A stretch of 21,334 nt of DNA, from the IMG/VR virus record IMGVR_UViG_3300042485_001869, positions 1 through 21,334 of that record, one strand, 5' to 3'. Position numbers and translations under genes: made by a program. The stretch comes from a virus. The notes beneath the pieces are model-generated. The model searched no databases. It was not told where the DNA came from and was given only the letters and a program-made list of their open reading frames with translations. How positions within the stretch are numbered: the first letter of the stretch is position 1; each line of letters begins with the position of its first letter. This document shows, in pieces, positions 17,353 through 21,167 of this stretch.

Positions 17353-17847
17353 TTACGCGTTTATTTCGCTTAAATCATATTTTTTACCTATACTTTCAAT
17401 TATAGTTCGAGCACTATTAGTATCAATACAAAAACCTTCACGATTTGGTGAAATACGAACACCAAGCAATTGAAGATGTTCATGTATTTCTTGCTCTAGC
17501 ATACGACCATTAGGGCACTTATATGAAAATACAGGGTACCACGGCGCAATAACACCGGTAGCTGCATTAATCTGGCGGACGCGATCATATACTGTTGTAG
17601 TAGTGTAGCCTATCTTACACACGCCCGGAATAGAGGGATTAACAAGAATGTAGATATAATGAGGATGTTGGGGGATATTAGTAGGATCAATCCAGCTAGC
17701 ACCATAATATGTAACTATATCCCATTCAGGTAATTGTGGGTCAGATTCAGTTGTAAATGCAATAGCCTCACGCATACTGTATTTAAAACTAGTATGTGGG
17801 TCAAGCTTGCGATATTGTTTAGCTTCATCTAATGTAATGCGTCTCAT
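17353..17847 (-). CDS. T5orf172 / GIY-YIG-like nuclease-fold protein
   Basis: A 164-residue protein. Residues 64-140 match the T5orf172 (Mug113) layout within the GIY-YIG fold: YIYILVNPS at 64-72, VCKIGYT at 77-82 with R89/R91 after it, LEQEIHEHL at 118-125 supplying the acidic residue, and NREGFCID at 135-142. Residues 1-60 are an additional N-terminal part without a recognised domain. Family members are seen in phages and plasmids, and many are suspected DNA nucleases, but the reaction is unproven for most. A role in host DNA attack, DNA repair or homing is possible. The gene lies among small accessory genes. A weak TATATTAC box is found in the 50-base gap upstream. Confidence 0.75.
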   Translation of the reverse strand: MRRITLDEAKQYRKLDPHTSFKYSMREAIAFTTESDPQLPEWDIVTYYGASWIDPTNIPQHPHYIYILVNPSIPGVCKIGYTTTTVYDRVRQINAATGVIAPWYPVFSYKCPNGRMLEQEIHEHLQLLGVRISPNREGFCIDTNSARTIIESIGKKYDLSEINA

Positions 17848-17867
17848 AACTTATTTGTTTATACTGG

Positions 17868-17880
17868 GTAATATAGGTAA
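17868..17880 (-). promoter_or_regulatory. Weak promoter-like box TTACCTATATTAC
   Basis: In the 50-base gap before the ATG at 17847. TATATTAC departs from the TATATTTATA consensus in its last bases. Listed because the position, 21-33 bases upstream of the start, matches the other boxes. Confidence 0.25.
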
Positions 17881-17897
17881 GAGTCGTGCCATAACCA

Positions 17898-18080
17898 CTA
17901 TTCTATTGAACCCGATACGTTATCTTGTACAACACGTTGCACAACAGCCATATCTGCTACGGCTTTATCCCATTCCTCAAGTGTCATGCCGTGTTCACGC
18001 GCACGTTCCTCACGTAATTGCTGTGAATATAAAGCAAACGCTTCTTTTGTTAATAATATTTCTCCTGTGTACTTTTTCAT
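17898..18080 (-). CDS. Small helical hypothetical protein, 60 aa
   Basis: 60 residues from the ATG at 18078-18080: MKKYTGEILLTKEAFALYSQ, then REERAREHGMTLEEWDKAVA. A longer in-frame reading begins at 18116 but would translate through the promoter-like box, so the shorter start is chosen. The composition is charged and helical. The segment REHGMTLEEWDKAV looks like a short turn-helix unit. The family is unknown. The next gene downstream (T5orf172-like) follows after 50 bases. Confidence 0.65.
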   Translation of the reverse strand: MKKYTGEILLTKEAFALYSQQLREERAREHGMTLEEWDKAVADMAVVQRVVQDNVSGSIE

Positions 18081-18086
18081 AGTGGT

Positions 18087-18100
18087 AAATATAAATATAT
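18087..18100 (-). promoter_or_regulatory. Promoter-like box ATATATTTATATTT
   Basis: Located 7-20 bases upstream of the ATG at 18080. Same TATTTATA core as the other boxes. Confidence 0.4.
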
Positions 18101-18116
18101 ATTTTTGTCGATGCAA

Positions 18117-18191
18117 AAAATTGTATTAAAAGAGATTTTGGGGTTTTGCAAAGTGGGTGAAAAAGGAGTTAAATAGAAACGCGGATATGCG
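18117..18191. other. Gene-free flank of the RNA islet
   Basis: 75 bases between the 60-residue gene's leader and the putative + strand RNA. On the + strand it is G-rich in the middle (ttggggttttgcaaagtggg). No credible gene was found. It may hold upstream elements of the + strand transcript. Confidence 0.35.
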
Positions 18192-18200
18192 TATATACTG
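18192..18200 (+). promoter_or_regulatory. Candidate + strand promoter box TATATACTG
   Basis: Lies directly before the 5' arm (18201) of the long-range stem. A start about 7 bases after a -7 type box would fall at or near 18201. No -33 element is evident. Confidence 0.3.
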
Positions 18201-18357
18201 TCGGGGCGTAAAGATCGTTGTCGCGTTGAGAATACCCCAGGCTCTGCCCTTTTTTGTGCGCGCCGTCGATGGACCGCAATTGGCATGGGATCAGACCGCG
18301 CACGCCCCGATATCGATCCGCTAGCAACGGCAAAAGAGCAAATCTGCTAGCTTTTTT
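18201..18357 (+). ncRNA. Candidate structured small RNA, antisense to all genes
   Basis: A GC-rich island of about 157 bases in AT-rich surroundings. On the + strand a closing stem forms from tcggggc (18201-18207) and gccccga (18304-18310). Directly stacked on it is a second stem, gtgcgcg (18256-18262) with cgcgcac (18297-18303). Then comes a terminator hairpin, gctagca (18320-18326) with tgctagc (18345-18351), followed by six T. All three stems are perfect matches. The T-tract is on the + side only, which orients the transcript. No credible protein is encoded (the + reading frames across it are low-complexity and His/Arg-rich). I do not recognise a known RNA family. Confidence 0.5.
18320..18357 (+). 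terminator. Intrinsic terminator on the + strand
   Basis: A 7-bp perfect stem gctagca/tgctagc with an 18-base loop, directly followed by TTTTTT at 18352-18357. The large loop makes it weaker than a typical terminator. It lies just beyond the 3' end of the EF-hand gene, which converges from the other strand. Confidence 0.55.
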
Positions 18358-18368
18358 GTACGCGCGCG

Positions 18369-18575
18369 CTATATTTTTACACCCACGCGATCTAGTATAT
18401 CCTTGTATTCAGCAGGCGATTCATCACCGTATCCGCCTGAATTATCATCATCGCCCATTAGCTCGTCTAATATTGACTGCGCTTCTTGCTTTGTCACCCA
18501 TCCATCACCGTCTACATCGATTATGTTTCCTACATAGTACATGTCGTTCATGTTCATTAAATCGTTTACGTTCAT
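18369..18575 (-). CDS. Single EF-hand-loop protein
   Basis: A 68-residue acidic protein. Residues 20-31 are a textbook calcium-binding EF-hand loop, DVDGDGWVTKQE: Asp20, Asp22, Asp24, Thr28 and the bidentate Glu31 are all present, with Gly25 at the turn. An entering helix (about 10-19) and an exiting helix (AQSILDELMG, 32-41) flank it. The C-terminal 27 residues are Asp/Gly/Ser-rich, then helical (AEYKDILDRV). With one loop only, it may pair as a dimer or act as a dockerin-like unit. It has no signal peptide. The leader is AT-rich (AATTAATAATATG) without a Shine-Dalgarno. The 66-residue gene lies 16 bases upstream. Confidence 0.8.
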   Translation of the reverse strand: MNVNDLMNMNDMYYVGNIIDVDGDGWVTKQEAQSILDELMGDDDNSGGYGDESPAEYKDILDRVGVKI

Positions 18576-18591
18576 ATTATTAATTGTTTAA

Positions 18592-18792
18592 TTATTTATT
18601 ATAGGTTTGGTTGTAATATTGTTCAGGTGTTAATATATTATCATCACTGCACCAAGTATTTATAGCTTCAATTATCTGCTCTTTTTCTACATTTAATTGA
18701 CTTTCGCACATATCTATTACTTCAATAGGTATATTAAATTCTAATTGATATTCTTTTAATTCATCTAGTAATTCTTGCATTGCTGTTTTCAT
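18592..18792 (-). CDS. Small acidic protein ending YYNQTYNK
   Basis: A 66-residue protein, MKTAMQELLDELKEYQLEFN, then a central CESQLNVEKEQIIEAINTW and the C-terminus EQYYNQTYNK. I recall this frame, an MKTAMQEL start, a KEKEQII middle and a YYNQTYN end, as common in small proteins of Bacteroidota phages and prophages. It supports the host inference. The function is unknown. It has 4 bases between its ATG and the stop of the 53-residue gene upstream, so the two are probably co-transcribed with the EF-hand gene. Confidence 0.8.
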   Translation of the reverse strand: MKTAMQELLDELKEYQLEFNIPIEVIDMCESQLNVEKEQIIEAINTWCSDDNILTPEQYYNQTYNK

Positions 18793-18796
18793 ATGT

Positions 18797-18958
18797 TTAA
18801 TTATTTAATTGTGATATCAATTTATTACCTGCGTCTTGACTACTCACGGGTATCATTCTGTTGTTTCCCAACACGTACCATCCATCGTAACGTTCTTCCA
18901 CTCGTAGTGGACCACTTAAATCGAATGTTTCACCGTCTGTAAATGTTAATTTGCTCAT
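18797..18958 (-). CDS. Small hypothetical protein, 53 aa
   Basis: Read directly from the sequence: ATG at 18956-18958, stop TAA at 18797-18799, 53 residues starting MSKLTFTDGETFDLSGPLRV and containing ERYDGWYVLGNNRMIPVS. It looks like a small beta-barrel-like or SH3-like fold with strongly alternating residues (LTFTDGETFDL, GWYVLGNNRMIPV). No family is recognised. It is supported by its own TATATTCACGG box upstream, by the tight 4-base gap to the next gene, and by codon use like its neighbours. Confidence 0.7.
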   Translation of the reverse strand: MSKLTFTDGETFDLSGPLRVEERYDGWYVLGNNRMIPVSSQDAGNKLISQLNN

Positions 18959-18973
18959 ATTTTATTATTTGTG

Positions 18974-18990
18974 TACCGTGAATATACGAA
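18974..18990 (-). promoter_or_regulatory. Promoter-like element TTCGTATATTCACGGTA
   Basis: Located 16-32 bases upstream of the ATG at 18958. It is 16 of 17 bases identical to the element before the next gene upstream (19300-19316). The identical core TATATTCACGGTA in two separate gaps implies a shared promoter or operator. Confidence 0.5.
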
Positions 18991-18995
18991 CCGAA

Positions 18996-19286
18996 CTATG
19001 CCGTAGCACGTTTCGGTATGTATTGTTTATTATAATGTTCAATTATTGGTTTCATGTGTTTATCTATACATTCAGCATCTTGCTTGATCATATAATCAGC
19101 CCAATTTAACACACACGTTTCATGGTAGCTACGATGCCAAGTGATCGTATTGTCTGCACTGGTATAATCGACTGGAGCGAATAACACGGTACCGTCACCT
19201 TCATCATCGTGTATTTCATACCCTAATACTTTAGCGTACTCGTAAGCCGCTTTATTAATTGCATTTCTGATTTCCTTTTTGTTCAT
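18996..19286 (-). CDS. Hypothetical protein, 96 aa
   Basis: 96 residues from the ATG at 19284-19286: MNKKEIRNAINKAAYEYAKV, LGYEIHDDEGDGTVLFAPVD, then ITWHRSYHETCVLNWADYM and a basic tail ending YIPKRATA. A reading from 19337 is in frame but would translate the GC hairpin and the promoter-like element, so the internal ATG is preferred. It is a mixed alpha/beta protein with two His and one Cys clustered in HRSYHETC, which could bind metal. That is a suggestion only. The family is not recognised. Codon use is ordinary, in contrast to the C-free gene just upstream. Confidence 0.75.
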   Translation of the reverse strand: MNKKEIRNAINKAAYEYAKVLGYEIHDDEGDGTVLFAPVDYTSADNTITWHRSYHETCVLNWADYMIKQDAECIDKHMKPIIEHYNKQYIPKRATA

Positions 19287-19299
19287 ATTATTAATTTTA

Positions 19300-19316
19300 T
19301 ACCGTGAATATAAGAA
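19300..19316 (-). promoter_or_regulatory. Promoter-like element TTCTTATATTCACGGTA
   Basis: Located 14-30 bases upstream of the ATG at 19286. It has the same 13-base core TATATTCACGGTA as 18974-18990 and sits right after the GC hairpin in transcription order. Confidence 0.5.
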
Positions 19317-19318
19317 TA

Positions 19319-19335
19319 GGGCCCTGCCAGGCCCC
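19319..19335 (-). terminator. GC-rich hairpin bounding the C-free gene
   Basis: ggggcctggcagggccc on the minus strand: a 5-bp GC stem around a 6-base loop, followed by TATTCTTAT. The stem is strong but the T-run is poor. It lies 61 bases after the stop of the C-free gene and coincides with the end of the G-free stretch. It is probably a terminator, with processing or a boundary element as alternatives. Confidence 0.4.
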
Positions 19336-19396
19336 ATTTATTTAATTTAATATATTAATATTTTCAAACTATTTCATTATAATATATTATTTTAAT

Positions 19397-19768
19397 TTAA
19401 CTATACTTATTAACTATATTATTAATTAATTCTTCTACATTTAAATCTTTACCTATACTATATAATACTAAATCATTATAAACATTTAAATTATTAAACA
19501 TTACTTTAATTTCATTACTATTATTATCTATATAAACACTACCAATATTAAATTTATTTCTAACTTTTAATACTAATTCATTATTTAATTTTCTTTTTTC
19601 ATCTAATTTTTTATTTAATTCATTTACTTCTTTATTTAATTTTTCTAACTTTTTAAAATCAACATCTTTTTCTAATTTACCTTTAATACTTTCATACTTT
19701 TTTTCATTAATTCTTTTACTAATTTCCATACTTAATACATTCATTTCATTCATACTTAACTTTTTCAT
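19397..19768 (-). CDS. C-free gene for a Lys/Asn-rich coiled-coil protein
   Basis: A 123-residue protein whose coding strand has no C: 56 G, no C, the rest A and T (hand count). Ala, Pro, Thr, His and Gln, which all need a C in the codon, are therefore absent. Cys and Trp are also missing although codons without C exist. The sequence starts MKKLSMNEMNVLSMEISKRI. Residues about 20-70 are Lys/Glu/Leu/Asn heptad-like (LEKLNKEVNELNKKLDEKRK), a probable coiled coil. Residues 70-123 alternate as in a small alpha/beta domain (SVYIDNNSNEIKVMF, then VEELINNIVNKYS). The frame is open, begins with ATG after an AT-rich leader, and has a promoter-like box upstream, so it looks real. The function is unknown. 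Confidence 0.7.
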   Translation of the reverse strand: MKKLSMNEMNVLSMEISKRINEKKYESIKGKLEKDVDFKKLEKLNKEVNELNKKLDEKRKLNNELVLKVRNKFNIGSVYIDNNSNEIKVMFNNLNVYNDLVLYSIGKDLNVEELINNIVNKYS

Positions 19769-19796
19769 AAACTTTTAATTTTTAATTTTTAATAAT

Positions 19797-19810
19797 ACAT
19801 AAATATACAT
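19797..19810 (-). promoter_or_regulatory. Promoter-like box ATGTATATTTATGT
   Basis: Located 29-42 bases upstream of the ATG at 19768, inside the G-free stretch. TATATTTATG is the closest match in the window to the Bacteroidota TAnnTTTG type. A transcript starting just after it would contain no C from start to the hairpin at 19319-19335. Confidence 0.45.
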
Positions 19811-19964
19811 AATTAATTCTTACTTTCCAAATATATTTATAACTATTTCTAATTATTTTTATATATATTTTTATTAAATTTTTAATTATTAATATTATAT
19901 ATTAAATATAATAAATTAATTTTGCCTTTCATAATTATTCATAACTATTTTTTTATATATTTTA
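19811..19964. other. Extremely AT-rich gene-free stretch
   Basis: 154 bases between the C-free gene's promoter box and the structured islet, including 74 bases of pure A/T at 19850-19923. No credible gene. Such a stretch could be an easily melted site (origin-like) or simply a promoter-upstream region. No iterons were seen. Confidence 0.4.
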
Positions 19965-20100
19965 GTGGTGGGTGGGGAACCCGTGAGCAGAAATACCGTA
20001 TGAATCTCAACGATCGGGAAGCTAGTGATCGACTGTCTGGTGAGCACGCGATCCAGACGGTCAGCGAAGGAGCCCGGGTAGAAACCCGAGCTCGATCACC
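19965..20100 (+). ncRNA. Candidate structured RNA or DNA element, GC-rich islet
   Basis: About 136 GC-rich bases between very AT-rich flanks. Visible stems (+ coordinates): 20031-20040 with 20053-20062, 10 bp with one G-U pair, 12-base loop; 20070-20074 plus 20075-20079 with 20084-20088 plus 20089-20093, 9 bp with one C/A mismatch and an AGAA loop; an outer stem gtgatc (20025-20030) with gatcac (20094-20099) closing both into a three-way junction; and an upstream hairpin, gggaaccc type, at 19974-19982. The strand is uncertain: the + strand has TATATTTT just before (19957-19964) as a possible promoter, but no T-tract follows. It could instead be the 3' end of the minus-strand gene at 20123. 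No known RNA family was recognised. Confidence 0.45.
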
Positions 20101-20122
20101 ATTAAAAATTAAAAGTATGAAC

Positions 20123-20518
20123 CTAATTTAGAGCGATGTTGCTCAATATATCTAACGGTACTAGCTCCCCAGTGTATTTTAATCTGGAGCATTCCCACTC
20201 ATATTCATTATTATAAATGTACACGTAATCTACCCCATAATCTTTGCCTACTGCGTCTAGCTCACTGGTATTTACGTCTCTTGGTTCAACCATACCCCAT
20301 GGTTCTTTTCGATCGCGATGGAACGCTACGCAGCTGGTTAGTGTTGCGTCCAGCGAGCTTAGATCCCCTAACTCCATCAATTCAAATACTGCGGACGGTG
20401 AAGTGTAATTATCCACTAGCAGCTGACCGTTATGCTCTGGGTAACCGTCCCAGTGGCAATAAATAATTTTAGTGATCCCATTATCCAAATTCATCCCAAT
20501 TAATGATCTTGTAGCCAT
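20123..20518 (-). CDS. Conserved phage protein (MATRSLIG / CHWDGYPEHNG family)
   Basis: A 131-residue protein starting MATRSLIGMNLDNGITKIIY, then CHWDGYPEHNGQLLVDNYTS and LMELGDLSSL. This N-terminal frame (MATRS, a YCHWDGYP motif and a GDLSSL motif) is one I know well from many phages of unrelated hosts, always without assigned function. The C-terminal half carries FHRDRKEPWG, and YNNEYEWECSRLKYTG ends the fold. Cys21-His-Trp-Asp is invariant-looking and could be a functional site. There is no signal peptide. The leader (AATTAAAAGTTATG) is A/T-only. The structured islet begins 23 bases beyond its stop. Confidence 0.85.
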   Translation of the reverse strand: MATRSLIGMNLDNGITKIIYCHWDGYPEHNGQLLVDNYTSPSAVFELMELGDLSSLDATLTSCVAFHRDRKEPWGMVEPRDVNTSELDAVGKDYGVDYVYIYNNEYEWECSRLKYTGELVPLDILSNIALN

Positions 20519-20567
20519 AACTTTTAATTTAATTTTAATTTAATAACGTGAAGGTAAGTAATAATAT

Positions 20568-20792
20568 TTAGCCTTCCAAATAAACATTCTGCTTTACTCC
20601 ATGTAGACTACTCACTCTCAGCTCACTCATCCAGACAAACTGGTCTGCTGGACGATTACTAGGAACGTACGTGTGCTTCGGTTGCTCAACGCCGTATTCC
20701 AAATTGATCGGCTCACCTTGTACTCGCATACCAAAAAAGAACGTTAATAAAAAACTCAAAATTGTCTCTTTAATATAAAAAACTTTACTCAT
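20568..20792 (-). CDS. Hypothetical protein, 74 aa, hydrophobic N-terminus
   Basis: A 74-residue protein. Residues 8-21 (KETILSFLLTFFFG) are hydrophobic but short for a membrane helix. The N-terminus before it (MSKVFYI) adds some length, so a membrane anchor or signal-like segment is possible. The rest is polar (EQPKHTYVPSNRPADQFVWM, then LRVSSLHGVKQNVY). It is not recognised. Its ATG lies 26 bases downstream of the terminator for the AT-hook gene, so it needs a promoter of its own or read-through. No box was identified in that short gap, which lowers confidence a little. Confidence 0.6.
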   Translation of the reverse strand: MSKVFYIKETILSFLLTFFFGMRVQGEPINLEYGVEQPKHTYVPSNRPADQFVWMSELRVSSLHGVKQNVYLEG

Positions 20793-20817
20793 AACTTAAA
20801 TTTAATAATGAAAAAAT

Positions 20818-20856
20818 GATCCCCTTACCACACCAACAGGCTCGGGGATCGGGTTA
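20818..20856 (-). terminator. Intrinsic terminator after the AT-hook gene
   Basis: On the minus strand, a hairpin GGGTTA/TAACCC (20851-20866, 4-base loop) is followed by a perfect stem GATCCCC (20844-20850) with GGGGATC (20818-20824) and then ATTTTTT. The T-run follows the second stem directly, so this is a strong rho-independent terminator. The first hairpin starts 1 base after the gene's stop. Confidence 0.75.
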
Positions 20857-20867
20857 CTCCTAACCCA

Positions 20868-21107
20868 CTAAGCCATCACTGACTCAGATTTAGTTTTCTT
20901 CGGTGCGCCACGCTTGATCTCAATTCCGGCTGCGATCTTAGCTGCCTTCGCGGCTAATTTAGCTTGGCGAGCACTAGTCTGGCTAGCTGGACGACCTCTT
21001 CCAATTGACAATCCTTGTGCTGCTCTTTGAGCACGCGCATCTAATCTTGCTTGACGAGCTGATCCAGCTACTACTGGACGACCTCTTTTACCTGTTTCTT
21101 TTGACAT
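20868..21107 (-). CDS. AT-hook protein built of 29-residue repeats
   Basis: A 79-residue, very basic and Ala-rich protein. AT-hook cores RGRP occur at 8-11 and 37-40, and a degenerate RGAP at 66-69, so the spacing is exactly 29 residues both times. Each unit continues with SARQA+L, then A-rich +AAG (GSARQARLDARAQRAAQG and TSARQAKLAAKAAKIAAG). AT-hooks bind the minor groove of AT-rich DNA, so it may bind the phage's own AT-rich regions or compact or silence host DNA. A DNA-level repeat is also visible (ctggacgacctctt occurs twice, about 87 bases apart). It lacks a membrane segment. An ATG leader of A/T and a T-run precede it, and a strong terminator follows. Confidence 0.85.
   Translation of the reverse strand: MSKETGKRGRPVVAGSARQARLDARAQRAAQGLSIGRGRPASQTSARQAKLAAKAAKIAAGIEIKRGAPKKTKSESVMA
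20987..21084 (-). repeat. In-frame tandem repeat of 87 bases in the AT-hook gene
   Basis: The string ctggacgacctctt (+ strand) occurs near 20987 and 21071, one 29-codon unit apart. It reflects the repeated RGRP-SARQA unit of the protein. The third unit near the C-terminus is more diverged. Confidence 0.6.
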
Positions 21108-21167
21108 AACTGTTTTTTTTATTTTTTAATTTTATATACTAAATATTGGAACAAAACCTTGCCTAAC
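21108..21167. other. Short intergenic gap with AT-rich leader
   Basis: 60 bases. On the minus strand, AATATTTAGTATAT lies about 30 bases upstream of the AT-hook ATG and loosely resembles the other promoter boxes. A long T/A run (AAAATAAAAAAAACAG on the minus strand) leads into the ATG. No Shine-Dalgarno. Confidence 0.35.

Larger units (their letters stand above)
19332..19923. other. 592-base stretch with no G on the + strand
   Basis: Checked base by base: the last G before is at 19331 and the next is at 19924. By hand count there are 72 C and no G, overall about 12% G+C. It spans the 61 bases after the gene's stop, the whole 372-base gene and the 155 bases upstream. The final 74 bases (19850-19923) are pure A/T. 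Neighbouring genes on the same strand contain G and C on both strands in normal proportion. Confidence 0.95.

Noticed and set aside
18077-18286. 69-codon minus-strand reading frame starting inside the + strand RNA candidate
   Set aside because: Arg-rich start, no leader like the other genes, and it overlaps the supported start of the 60-residue gene.
18201-18310. A tRNA or tmRNA in the GC-rich islet
   Set aside because: No T-loop pattern, no anticodon arm of correct spacing and no tmRNA-like 5' end on either strand.
18254-18583. 109-codon + strand reading frame across the RNA islet and the EF-hand gene
   Set aside because: The product is His/Arg/Leu-rich without a recognisable fold, and it overlaps the EF-hand gene on the other strand, whose calcium loop is clearly coding.
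19287-19337. Upstream in-frame start (17 extra codons) for the 96-residue gene
   Set aside because: It would translate the GC hairpin and the TATATTCACGGTA element. The internal ATG at 19286 has the usual AT-rich leader.
20025-20100. Hammerhead or HDV-like ribozyme in the three-way junction
   Set aside because: The CUGANGA and GAAA cores of a hammerhead are absent. A short CTCCTTCGCTG on the minus strand recalls an HDV loop, but the required nested pairings were not found.
19922-20131. 69-codon + strand reading frame over the folded islet
   Set aside because: It runs through inverted repeats and AT flank, the composition changes abruptly inside it, and nothing in the protein is recognisable. 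The structure explains the sequence better.
20818-20870. tRNA-like fold beside the AT-hook stop
   Set aside because: The two adjacent stems followed by ATTTTTT are explained fully by a rho-independent terminator, and no anticodon or T-arm could be placed.
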